The position numbers and the translations under genes were made by a program. This document shows positions 1-6,932 of a stretch of DNA of 19,594 bases, piece after piece. The first letter of the stretch is position 1, and each line of letters starts with the position of its first letter. Below the pieces are notes generated by a model. The model was not told the origin of the DNA and searched no databases. It saw only the letters and a list, made by a program, of their open reading frames with translations. This DNA is from an uncultured Bacteroides sp. (GTDB lineage Bacteria > Bacteroidota > Bacteroidia > Bacteroidales > Bacteroidaceae). Where the stretch lies: assembly GCA_947071285.1 (NCBI GenBank), contig CAMTFK010000069.1:1-19594 (forward strand), in the 5' to 3' direction.

Positions 1-47
1 GAGATCTGCGCATGTCTCGTGGGCTCGGAGATGTGTATAAGAGACAG
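1..47 (+). other. Illumina Nextera (i7 side) adapter, not genomic
   Basis: Positions 14-47 match the 34-nt Nextera transposase read-2 adapter, ending in the 19-bp Tn5 mosaic end AGATGTGTATAAGAGACAG (29-47). Positions 1-5 (GAGAT) fit the end of the P7 primer, and the eight bases at 6-13 (CTGCGCAT) sit exactly where the i7 index belongs. This is untrimmed library sequence joined to the contig, not a biological transposon end. Genomic sequence starts at about 48. Confidence 0.98.
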
Positions 48-152
48 ATCTTTAAATACGATACATGAAAAAAGAAACACTATCCACAAATTAGAATAAT
101 GCCTTTTTTCTTTACTGATCAATACTGCTATATGACAATCCTGCTTCTATTT

Positions 153-171
153 TAACGTCAGTTCAATATAA
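153..171 (+). repeat. Left arm of 19-bp inverted repeat
   Basis: Reads TAACGTCAGTTCAATATAA. The reverse complement of 390-408 is TAACGTCAGTTCGATATAA, so 18 of 19 bases match. CTA also lies three bases outside the repeat on both arms. The arms bound a segment of about 256 bp. Confidence 0.85.
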
Positions 172-184
172 GCATTGCATTTAT

Positions 185-216
185 TCGTTTGCTGCATCTA
201 TAGATGCAGCAAACGA
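185..216. repeat. Perfect 32-bp palindrome
   Basis: The 16 bases on each side of the 200/201 centre are exact reverse complements, with core GCATCTATAGATGC. A related partial copy, GATGTATAGATGCC, follows at about 217-230. It could form a cruciform or a tight RNA hairpin, or act as a dimeric protein site. There is no T-run after it, so it is not a typical intrinsic terminator. Confidence 0.8.
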
Positions 217-389
217 GATGTATAGATGCCGGTCAGCGGATATATAGGTGCTTTTAGGATGTTTATCGTGTTAACAAGACGTCAAAATACATTTTAAGTA
301 TCATTCCTGTCATTCAGCGCAGCGAAGACTATACTTCAATGAAATAATAAGAGATGTTTTGGCACATCCTCAACTTGCCTTGTTTTGAA

Positions 390-408
390 TTATATCGAAC
401 TGACGTTA
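390..408 (-). repeat. Right arm of 19-bp inverted repeat
   Basis: Reverse-complement partner of 153-171, with one mismatch. It starts two bases after the stop codon of the SusD-like fragment on the minus strand, so in that direction it would lie at the start of the 3' flank. Confidence 0.85.
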
Positions 409-410
409 TT

Positions 411-653
411 TTAGTTTGCCGAATTACCGTGCATATTAGGATTCATTGACAACTCGGAAGACGGAATGGGAATGCGCAGATATTTTTCATAATTGAAAGT
501 TACCATACCAGTCAAACCGGTCTGTTCCACCTGCAACTCATTCTTGTGAATCAAGTTATTCAGTATAGATGACCGGTCAGGGTCATTCGGGTTGTTATAC
601 CAACGCATTAAATTGAAAAAAGCCAGCCTTTCCAATGCAATTCCACCGTCATC
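411..653 (-). pseudogene. SusD/RagB-family C-terminal fragment
   Basis: The minus frame encodes about 80 residues resembling the extreme C-terminus of SusD/RagB outer-membrane glycan-binding lipoproteins. It has an ERxxFFxLxRW-like segment followed by YLRIPIPSSELSMNPNM, which corresponds to the family's closing pattern LxPIPxxEixxNPxxxQNPGY. A full SusD is about 500 residues or more, so only the last sixth or so is present. Upstream the frame meets an in-frame TAG at 654-656 and then runs into the oppositely oriented MFS fragment. The only start available is a TTG at 635, which I do not regard as a real start. I read this as a gene truncated by rearrangement. It may be a relic of the SusC/SusD pair that a xylan locus would normally carry, but that is inference. 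Confidence 0.7.
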
Positions 654-659
654 CTATCA

Positions 660-1159
660 GGATGGTTGGTTACGGTTCCTGCATTAGGAGTAGCGTGTAG
701 TGTCTTGCTTTGTGGAAAGCTGATAGACCAGAAGGAAGTCATATACAGGAAATTACCTGGCATTTATATCCCTGACAGCGGTTGTTACCGCCGGTATTAT
801 GCCTCTTGTGGTAAAAGCCATTACGGCCAAAGGTACTCTTGTGGTCGCTTTCTGTAGTTTTTGTGTGGCCTTTATCCTGTTTGCTTCATTACACGATATG
901 AAATGGATGGTTGTAGCGGCAGTGTTTACAGGAATAGGGGTTGGACTGACTATCACGTTATTGAATCACCTGACGGTAGAAAGGAGTCCGTCAGAACATA
1001 GAGGACGTTATTGGGGATTTTACTCCACGGCCTATTTCGGTGGACAGTTCTTTTCATTCATTACGACAACATTTGTCTGCGGAAGTGTTTTTCGGCATTG
1101 TAGCGGCACTTGCTATAGTAAATTTTCTGTTTGTGATATTAATATTCAGGAACAAGTAA
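660..1159 (+). pseudogene. MFS transporter C-terminal half, frameshifted
   Basis: Three consecutive frames joined give a coherent C-terminal half of a major facilitator superfamily exporter. Frame one (about 660-755) encodes a transmembrane helix ending GKLIDQ, the usual inter-helix Gxl(x)D signature. Frame two (757 to about 1073) continues LAFISLTAVVTAG and carries the helices plus ERSPSEHRGRYWGFYSTAYFGGQF, an equivalent of the ERxPxExRGraxGlysta motif. Frame three (about 1076-1159) ends with a final helix, VFFGIVAALAIVNFLF, and stop TAA. The joins fit a one-base insertion near 756 and another near 1074. The N-terminal half is missing because the sequence switches to the SusD fragment at about 655. 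The two frameshifts plus truncation indicate a dead gene; indels at a contig end remain a less likely alternative. Confidence 0.75.
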
Positions 1160-1222
1160 ATGATAAATTGAGGCAAAAGATGTACCGCCACTTTCGTTTG
1201 TACGAAACGTACTGGCACACCT

Positions 1223-2044
1223 TTATTTCATTTGGGCGTCACTATAGTTGATTGTAATGCCGTATGCATTTGCCGACTTATTCAATCCCAACATCCCACC
1301 CGGATTCGTCTTTCCTTCTCTTCTTCCAGTTAGAATATCCTTGCTCAAAGTAATCATATTGTTCAGCAGTTGTAATGTTCCGACATCCCCACCATAATAA
1401 TGCCCTGTATAGAAATGCGTAATTCCAAATTTCTTTAAAGTATCAGCCATCCGCTCACAAGAAGCAATCAGGGTAGAAAAATTCGTGGTTAAAAGCAAAT
1501 AGCTGTTGAAAGCATCACCGCTAAAGCCATAGGCCGCATCCTTATCAATAAAAGAGGTGGAACCGGGCGTATGTCCGGGTGTAAACACAACCTCTATCTG
1601 TCTGCCACCCAAATCAAAGATTTCACCGTCTTTCAAGTATTTGATTGTTCCCTTATAATTAGGCATAAACATAGGAACATTCGGAATATCCGCAGCATTC
1701 AAATATATTTCAGGAAAACAGTTCACCGCAGTACCAGTATGGTCAGGATGCACATGAGTTGCGATAAGAATAACCGGCCTTGTTGTAAGAGATTTCACAA
1801 TCTTATCCAGGCCGGCTATTTTAGTTCCCGCATCTATCAAAATGGCCTTATCATTTCCTTCAATAAGATACATACTTTCATTAGACACCAATTTTCCAGT
1901 TCCCACCCAAGTGTGTCCGTCTATTTGACGAAAAACGACATCATCATTCCTGAAAACCTCTTTCTCCTTAAACTGCCCTTCTTGTGCTGATAAAGAATAT
2001 TGATTTAAAATAATGACTAAAATAAAAAGTACAATCCTTTTCAT
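1223..2044 (-). CDS. Exported metallo-beta-lactamase-fold hydrolase
   Basis: 273 residues. An N-terminal signal peptide (residues 1-20, cleavage likely after SLSA) directs it to the periplasm or envelope. The metallo-beta-lactamase zinc ligands are all visible: T-H97-x-H99-x-D101-H102, H158 in TPGHTPGS, D177 in SGDA, and H215 in TGHYYGG. Members of this superfamily hydrolyse lactams, thioesters, lactones or phosphoesters, and the substrate cannot be read from sequence. The layout also resembles subclass B1/B3-like hydrolases, but nothing here proves beta-lactamase activity. It is the last gene of the symporter/GH10/GH43 run, 39 nt after the GH43 stop with no recognisable promoter between, so it is probably co-transcribed. 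That position suggests an ester- or lactone-hydrolysing role in plant-glycan use, which is inference only. Confidence 0.85.
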   Translation of the reverse strand: MKRIVLFILVIILNQYSLSAQEGQFKEKEVFRNDDVVFRQIDGHTWVGTGKLVSNESMYLIEGNDKAILIDAGTKIAGLDKIVKSLTTRPVILIATHVHPDHTGTAVNCFPEIYLNAADIPNVPMFMPNYKGTIKYLKDGEIFDLGGRQIEVVFTPGHTPGSTSFIDKDAAYGFSGDAFNSYLLLTTNFSTLIASCERMADTLKKFGITHFYTGHYYGGDVGTLQLLNNMITLSKDILTGRREGKTNPGGMLGLNKSANAYGITINYSDAQMK

Positions 2045-2083
2045 TCCATAATACGTATGTTACATTGATTTAAGGATATTCCT

Positions 2084-3055
2084 CTATTTTGATTCTATCG
2101 TTATGATATGCCCAGCGGCATCATATTCCAATTCGCACACTTTCAGACTGCGTAACCAGGTCGTCCCATTGGAAGGGACACAGTCGTGATGAAAAAGATA
2201 CCATTTCCCTTTATATTCAACAATGGAATGATGAGTAGTCCAACCGACTACCGGCATCAAAATAACGCCCTGATAGGTGAACGGACCATATGGATTGTCA
2301 CCAATGGCATAGCACAACAAATGGGTATCACCGGTAGAATATGAAAAATAATATTTTCCGTTATACTTATGCATCCAGCTTGCTTCGAAGAAACGGCGAG
2401 AATTGTCGTCTGCCGTCAGCGGTTTTCCGTCCTCGCCTAGAATAATAAGAGGTTGCGGTTCTTCCGCAAACTGAAGCATATCTGCGCTCAACTTCACTAC
2501 ACGTGACGGCAGGGCAGGCTCATCATCCGCCGGAAAAGCGGCACTCTCCAATGCTTTATTGTTACGGTAGCGTTGCAATTGTCCACCCCATAAACCGCCG
2601 AAATACATATAATAATTACCTTCTCCATCGTCGAATACGGCAGGATCAATACTATAACTGCCACGAATAGGGTCAGGCTGCGGAATAAACGGACCTTCTG
2701 GGCAATCACTCACAGCTACACCGATGCGGAAAATATCATTCTTATCTTTCAAGGGGAAGTACATATAATATTTGCCATTCTTGCAAACCACATCACAATC
2801 CCATAGTTGTCGTCCTGCCCAAGGTATATCCGACACTTTCAAGACGACACCATGGTCTTTTATTTCACCGTGCATTACGTCATCGGTAGAAAATACATGG
2901 TAATCACACATATCGAAATGGTCACCGTTATCATTTTCCGGAATGCCGCTTTCGCGGTCGTGTGACGGATAAATATAAACTTTACCCTCAAATACATGTA
3001 CAGCCGGATCGGCCATGTAATCGTTCGGAACCAGATATCTTGCTTCTTTCTTCAT
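2084..3055 (-). CDS. GH43 beta-xylosidase / alpha-L-arabinofuranosidase, no signal peptide
   Basis: 323 residues forming a single five-bladed beta-propeller glycoside hydrolase family 43 domain (GH43_1-like). The three expected carboxylates are present: base D16 in ADPAVHVF, pKa modulator D137 in SIDPAVFDDGEGNYYMYFGG, and acid E224 in RFFEASWMHKYNGKYY. There is no signal peptide: the chain begins MKKEARYLVPNDYMADP and enters the propeller directly. It is therefore likely cytoplasmic and would cleave imported xylo- or arabinoxylo-oligosaccharides to monosaccharides. The gene lies 9 nt after the GH10 stop and downstream of the sugar symporter, which fits intracellular oligosaccharide processing. 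Beta-xylosidase activity is my first choice; arabinofuranosidase or dual activity cannot be excluded. Confidence 0.9.
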   Translation of the reverse strand: MKKEARYLVPNDYMADPAVHVFEGKVYIYPSHDRESGIPENDNGDHFDMCDYHVFSTDDVMHGEIKDHGVVLKVSDIPWAGRQLWDCDVVCKNGKYYMYFPLKDKNDIFRIGVAVSDCPEGPFIPQPDPIRGSYSIDPAVFDDGEGNYYMYFGGLWGGQLQRYRNNKALESAAFPADDEPALPSRVVKLSADMLQFAEEPQPLIILGEDGKPLTADDNSRRFFEASWMHKYNGKYYFSYSTGDTHLLCYAIGDNPYGPFTYQGVILMPVVGWTTHHSIVEYKGKWYLFHHDCVPSNGTTWLRSLKVCELEYDAAGHIITIESK

Positions 3056-3064
3056 AATGGATAA

Positions 3065-4192
3065 TTATTTTTCAGAGTTGTTTTCTATTAATTCTTTTAC
3101 GAAAGGCTTCGGCTCATAATGACGGTCGAAAAGTAGCGGATAATCGACACGACCAAGTACCGGAAAGTTATTTTTCCATGAATCATCATCGGTCACTCCC
3201 CACGCAGTTACACGAGTTATTACATCGGAATGCTTCAAAAAGAGGTCGAAGAATTCTTTCATGCGGTTGTTCCATGCTTGTGATACGGAATCGGGAAGCC
3301 CCTCAGGATAGGGATTAAAAGATTTCTTATAAGCTACGGTTTCCGATATATTCGCTCCCGTATGTATGGTAGGCAGCGCACTCATATCCCATTCCGTAAC
3401 CATCACCTTTACCCCTGCACTGGCAAAATTGAGTATACTTGCTTCAAAATCCTCTATTTGGGGATAATCCAGACCCATGTGTCCCTGCATACCAACAGCA
3501 TCAATACGCAAGCCGCGTCCTTTCAGCATCCGGACAAGTTCCACAACTTTATTTCGTTTCGCCTGACCATCCATACCGTAATCATTGTAATAGAGTTCAG
3601 CATCGGGATCCGCTTCATGGGCGTACTGGAAAGCCAATGGAATGAACTCTTCACCCAATATTTCATAATATGGAGATTTGCGCCAGGAACCGTCGCCTTC
3701 AATCGCTTCATTCACGACATCCCAGCCTTTAATACGTCCTTTGTAACGACCGACAACGGTATGGATATGTTTTTTCATTCGTTCTTTCAGTATTTCGGGC
3801 GATACCTTTTTCCCTTTTTCGTCCACACAAAACCACCGTGGAAGTTGTGAGTGCCAGACAAGACAATGCCCGATGACTGCCATTCCGTTTTCTTCGCCGA
3901 AACGAACCAGTTTGTCAGCATCCGCAAAGTCATAACGATTTTCTTCGGGATGGATTTCAGCCGATTTCATACAGTTTTCCGCTACAATGGAATTAAAATG
4001 ACGCTTTACCAGACGTAAGGCGCAAGTGTCATGCCCTGCCGTTTGATTGACGTTCAGTGCCACTCCCGTTAGAAATCTGTCGCCAACGGCTCCCTTCAAA
4101 GACGGAACATTCTGTGCTGATAGCTGTATGCCATATCCGCAAGTTCCCCAAAGGCATATAGCGGACAATAATACTGTATATTTCAGTTTCAT
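3065..4192 (-). CDS. GH10 endo-beta-1,4-xylanase
   Basis: 375 residues: a signal peptide (about 1-26, ending LSAQ) followed by one GH10 TIM-barrel catalytic domain to the C-terminus, with no inserted carbohydrate-binding module. Diagnostic motifs are present: HCLVWHSQLP (109-118), catalytic acid/base E162 in WDVVNEAI, YYNDYG (201-206), and nucleophile E267 in VTEWDMS, with AWGVTDDDSW late in the barrel. It cleaves internal beta-1,4-xylosidic bonds. With a signal peptide and no clear lipobox, a periplasmic location is most likely, where it would trim imported oligosaccharides. It is preceded by a 151-nt gap after the symporter containing a stem-loop (4257-4289) and a weak -7-like AACCTTTG (minus strand, 4240-4247), so it may be transcribed both by read-through and locally. 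Confidence 0.95.
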   Translation of the reverse strand: MKLKYTVLLSAICLWGTCGYGIQLSAQNVPSLKGAVGDRFLTGVALNVNQTAGHDTCALRLVKRHFNSIVAENCMKSAEIHPEENRYDFADADKLVRFGEENGMAVIGHCLVWHSQLPRWFCVDEKGKKVSPEILKERMKKHIHTVVGRYKGRIKGWDVVNEAIEGDGSWRKSPYYEILGEEFIPLAFQYAHEADPDAELYYNDYGMDGQAKRNKVVELVRMLKGRGLRIDAVGMQGHMGLDYPQIEDFEASILNFASAGVKVMVTEWDMSALPTIHTGANISETVAYKKSFNPYPEGLPDSVSQAWNNRMKEFFDLFLKHSDVITRVTAWGVTDDDSWKNNFPVLGRVDYPLLFDRHYEPKPFVKELIENNSEK

Positions 4193-4256
4193 AATTGATC
4201 GTAATTTGATTTATTTTAGAAGTTTAGAATTTGTGTTTTCAAAGGTTTCGTCTTCA

Positions 4257-4289
4257 GAAGTTCGGATAACTTTTTTGTTATCCGACTTC
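4257..4289 (-). other. Intercistronic stem-loop between symporter and GH10
   Basis: GAAGTTCGGATAAC (4257-4270) pairs with GTTATCCGACTTC (4277-4289), giving a 13-bp stem with one bulged base and a six-base loop (T on plus, A in the minus-strand RNA). In the direction of transcription no U-run follows, so it is less likely a terminator than an RNA processing or stability element separating symporter and xylanase expression levels. Confidence 0.55.
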
Positions 4290-4343
4290 TTCAAGACTTT
4301 AACTAACCTAATTTAACTACCTATAATTACATGAAGACCATGC

Positions 4344-5837
4344 TTAATAATTATCCTTGGCACGACGTTCCGTCAATTCCGCCTGCATCCGTTCGTTATA
4401 TTTCTTTGTGATCGGATAGAAACAAAGTGCCACTACACCGACAAGGAAAGTCACCGCCGGAATAAGGCTGGAGGAGAGTACGATACCATGAATAGCCGAG
4501 CTGCTTTGTGTTACTCCCGTACCCGACACATAGCCGAACCCTGAAAGTAAGAAGCCGAGAATGGCTCCACCAATACCCAGTCCTGCCTTCAGCGCAAAGA
4601 CCACGCCTGCAAACACAAATCCTGTTGCACGGCGATAATTTACATACTCCGAATAATCCGCCACATCGGCAATCATCGCCCAAAGCAACGGAACGGTAGG
4701 AGCATACGCCAGACTCTTCAGGATATTCAACACGAACATGGATTCAATGTCCCTTTCATCAGGGAAATAAAACAACGCTGTGAACACTGCCGTTAGAGAA
4801 AGGCAAATGATGAACACACGTTTCTTTCCGTAGCGGTTGGCTAGGAAATTGGATAGCAGAATGACTCCGAAAAACTGGACGAGTGCCCCCACCATATTGA
4901 ATACGCCAAAACCGACCTCGTAAGCCTTGTCCGCACTATCAACGACAAGACCGAATGCATTAAGTATTGTATAGCTTGCGCCGCCCGTTGCTTCTGTTGC
5001 CACCAATCCCATTTGGTCAAGGAAAGCATAAAGAGCATCCGAATCGACATAATTCTCAAAATAATAGTTCATGGCGCTTCCCCACATGGCAAGCGTAATG
5101 AAAATAAACAAAGTCAAAATGAACATGGCCCGCCAAGGAATACTGCTGAAAACGTCTTTTATATCTTTCCGGGTATCTGTCTTCTGACCGGCAGGCGGCG
5201 TAATACGCTCGCGTGCTGAAAAAAAGGTAATAACCAGAAAGAAAAAACCGATACATGCAAACAAGGCAACCGTACACAACCAGCCGTGTGCTTTGTCACC
5301 TCCGTCAGAAAACTTGCTAACCAACGGCAATGTAAGTCCCTGTACCACAAATTGCGCAATGGTAGCTGATATAAAGCGAATAGAGGTAATGCTTGTCCTT
5401 TCTTTTATATCACTGGACATCACTCCTCCTAACGAAGCATACGGAGTATTGTTAAACGAATACAGCGTCATTAGCAACGTATATGAAACCGTGGCATAAA
5501 GTGCCACCAATCCCTTATCTTCAATACCCGGATTATAGAATGCCAATATATAGAATACCATAAAAGGCAATGCCGTCCACAATACCCAGGGACGGTATTT
5601 TCCAAAACGAGTTTTAGTACGATCACTCAAGATTCCAACAGTGGGGTCTACAAACGCATCAACAATACGTGCAACCAGCATCACTGTTCCGGCAATGGCT
5701 CCTTCAAGCCCGAATATATCCGTATAGAATTTAGTCTGGTAAATCATCATCATCTGGAAGACCAGATTTGCCGAACAATCTCCCAAGCTATAACCAATTT
5801 TCTCGGTCATCGATACTTTCTGATTCAGTGTGTTCAT
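4344..5837 (-). CDS. GPH-family (MelB-type) sugar:cation symporter
   Basis: 497 residues, a polytopic inner-membrane protein with about 12 hydrophobic helices. The GPH (glycoside-pentoside-hexuronide) family is indicated by the N-terminal EKIGYSLGD, the paired cation-site acids D60 and D64 in RIVDAFVDP (equivalent to MelB Asp55/Asp59), and the loop SDRTKTRFGKYRPW (71-84). C-terminal helices include the typical LLWAMIADVADYSEY segment. It most likely couples Na+ or H+ entry to uptake of xylose or short xylo-oligosaccharides; exact specificity is not visible. It is the first gene of its operon. The promoter box (5987-5994) and a repeat array lie upstream, and the leader of about 140 nt carries a stem-loop ending 26 nt before the ATG. 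Being first in the operon with GH10 and an internal GH43 fits oligosaccharide import followed by cytoplasmic cleavage. Confidence 0.92.
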   Translation of the reverse strand: MNTLNQKVSMTEKIGYSLGDCSANLVFQMMMIYQTKFYTDIFGLEGAIAGTVMLVARIVDAFVDPTVGILSDRTKTRFGKYRPWVLWTALPFMVFYILAFYNPGIEDKGLVALYATVSYTLLMTLYSFNNTPYASLGGVMSSDIKERTSITSIRFISATIAQFVVQGLTLPLVSKFSDGGDKAHGWLCTVALFACIGFFFLVITFFSARERITPPAGQKTDTRKDIKDVFSSIPWRAMFILTLFIFITLAMWGSAMNYYFENYVDSDALYAFLDQMGLVATEATGGASYTILNAFGLVVDSADKAYEVGFGVFNMVGALVQFFGVILLSNFLANRYGKKRVFIICLSLTAVFTALFYFPDERDIESMFVLNILKSLAYAPTVPLLWAMIADVADYSEYVNYRRATGFVFAGVVFALKAGLGIGGAILGFLLSGFGYVSGTGVTQSSSAIHGIVLSSSLIPAVTFLVGVVALCFYPITKKYNERMQAELTERRAKDNY

Positions 5838-5863
5838 GAATATTAATTTAAAAGTTTTTTACC

Positions 5864-5902
5864 AAAAGCAATTCCGGTCACCCAATGAACCGGAATGCTT
5901 TT
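5864..5902 (-). promoter_or_regulatory. Leader stem-loop upstream of the symporter gene
   Basis: Two 7-bp segments on each side form a 14-bp stem with one bulged base (A5871) and a 10-nt loop; arms are 5864-5878 and 5889-5902. It ends 26 nt before the symporter ATG and lies downstream of the predicted -7 box, so it should be inside the 5' leader. On the plus strand the arm ends in a T-run and would resemble an intrinsic terminator, but no plus-strand gene precedes it. Possible roles are attenuation, RNA stabilisation or residual termination of the esterase operon. Confidence 0.55.
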
Positions 5903-5986
5903 TTACCTATTGAAAACGACATGGGTTCAATTAATGCTGTCAATGTTATACCTATGTTAAAACAACTCTTTCCCTCTGTCAGGATG

Positions 5987-5994
5987 CAAAGGTA
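5987..5994 (-). promoter_or_regulatory. Bacteroides -7 box for symporter operon
   Basis: The minus strand reads TACCTTTG, an exact match to TAnnTTTG recognised by the Bacteroidetes primary sigma factor. No good -33 TTTG is seen at normal spacing, which suits an activator-dependent promoter. The predicted leader is about 140 nt. The proximal TACAT unit starts 41 bp from the box, the same as at the other operon. Confidence 0.65.
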
Positions 5995-6027
5995 AGCTGT
6001 GTAAATGAAATCTTAGAAGAATCATGC

Positions 6028-6095
6028 TACATGTATCTTTATCAATGATACATCTTTCCAAAGCACCGCTACATTTTTCTTTTTTCATGTTACAT
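6028..6095 (-). promoter_or_regulatory. Four TACAT direct repeats at 21-bp period, probable activator sites
   Basis: TACAT (ATGTA on the transcribed orientation) starts at 6028, 6049, 6070 and 6091, exactly 21 bp apart. The first three extend to the consensus TACATnTWTC. The span 6034-6082 matches 10990-11038 in front of the DUF1680 operon at 37 of 49 positions without gaps, and both start 40 bp from the edge of their -7 boxes. The fourth unit overlaps the stop codon of the esterase gene. Direct repeats spaced two helical turns apart are typical of AraC-type activator half-sites, including hybrid two-component regulators of glycan loci. Part of the array (ATGTATC-N9-GATACAT, 6031-6053) can also be read as an inverted repeat. 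Confidence 0.75.
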
Positions 6096-6932
6096 TGTGC
6101 TGTCAGGAGTGGTGTATTCATTAATCTGTTGTTTTGTTACCGGTTTGAACAATAGCTGGGAGAACATATAGAAACTTTGTTTCCAAACTTTAAAATCATG
6201 ATATCCACTCGGATAAACATGATAAATATGAGTGATATGATTCTTTTTCAGATAGTCATGCGTCCGTTTGCTGAAAGATATCAAATCGTCCTTGTCTCCA
6301 CAAGAGATCCATAGCAGATTAAGCAGCTTTTTTGCCTTCTCCACATCCGGCAACAATTCCTGCGGCATCTTCGTGTTCGGTGCGGAAGAAAAACCTCCTA
6401 CCCATGCGAATTTATCCAGATTACCCAAGCCGAAATTCAACGATTGACCGCCTCCCATAGACAAACCGGCTATCGCACGATGTTCACGGTCGGTTAATAC
6501 CGGGAAGTTCTTTTCTACGTATGGTATCAAATCATTGAGCAAATCTTTCTCAAATACGGCAAAGGCATCGGCTGCTGCATAAATATTGCCTACAGGCCTG
6601 TCATCTTTTTGAGCACGTCCATTAGGAAGCACTACAACCATAGGCAAAGCTTTTCGCTGTGCAATGAGAGTATCCAGTATCAGATGGGGAGCACCCTGAG
6701 TGTACCACTCCTTTTCATCACCCCCGATACCGTGGAGCAAGTACAGTACCGGATATTTTTTCTGTCCATCGTAACCGGGAGGGGTATAAACCAATGCCCT
6801 GCGGTTAGTTCCTACCGTATTCGAAGCATACGTAATGGTATCTATTTTTCCATGAGGAATTTTCTGGGCGAAAGACGTGCCGACACAAACAAAGAGAATT
6901 CCCAAACTAATCAAAATGTTCTTTTTCATCAT
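6090..6932 (-). CDS. CE1-type carbohydrate esterase (feruloyl/acetyl-xylan esterase-like)
   Basis: 280 residues from the first ATG; a second ATG follows immediately (6929), so the chain may start MKKN. A signal peptide (to about FAQ, residue 23) predicts export. It is an alpha/beta-hydrolase of the esterase-D/CE1 type: oxyanion-hole segment LYLLHGIGGDEKEW (about 64-76), nucleophile S158 in GLSMGGG, an acid in GDKDD (D215 likely), and H245 in GYHDFKVW. Such enzymes remove ferulate or acetate from arabinoxylan side chains, or act on other esters; the sequence does not separate these. Its start overlaps the GH43 stop by ATGA, showing tight translational coupling. The stop codon itself lies in the distal unit of the regulatory array for the next operon. 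Confidence 0.88.
   Translation of the reverse strand: MMKKNILISLGILFVCVGTSFAQKIPHGKIDTITYASNTVGTNRRALVYTPPGYDGQKKYPVLYLLHGIGGDEKEWYTQGAPHLILDTLIAQRKALPMVVVLPNGRAQKDDRPVGNIYAAADAFAVFEKDLLNDLIPYVEKNFPVLTDREHRAIAGLSMGGGQSLNFGLGNLDKFAWVGGFSSAPNTKMPQELLPDVEKAKKLLNLLWISCGDKDDLISFSKRTHDYLKKNHITHIYHVYPSGYHDFKVWKQSFYMFSQLLFKPVTKQQINEYTTPDSTM

Larger units (their letters stand above)
48..410. other. Non-coding AT-rich region with inverted repeats
   Basis: I see no convincing gene in this stretch. It holds an imperfect 19-bp inverted repeat pair (153-171 and 390-408) and a 32-bp perfect palindrome (185-216), annotated separately. The right repeat begins just beyond the stop codon of the SusD-like fragment, so this may be a 3'-flanking intergenic repeat, a small non-autonomous mobile element or an invertible segment. 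No promoter matching TAnnTTTG was recognised with confidence. Confidence 0.6.

Noticed and set aside
14..47. Tn5-like transposon end
   Set aside because: It is the engineered mosaic end inside a complete Nextera adapter with a P7 tail and index slot, not a natural insertion sequence.
1161..1222. Terminator between the MFS fragment and the metallo-beta-lactamase-fold gene
   Set aside because: Only a short 5-bp stem (CGTTT/AAACG) is visible and there is no clear T-run.
3362..3850. 162-residue open frame on the plus strand
   Set aside because: It is antisense to the GH10 catalytic domain and shows no recognisable motifs.
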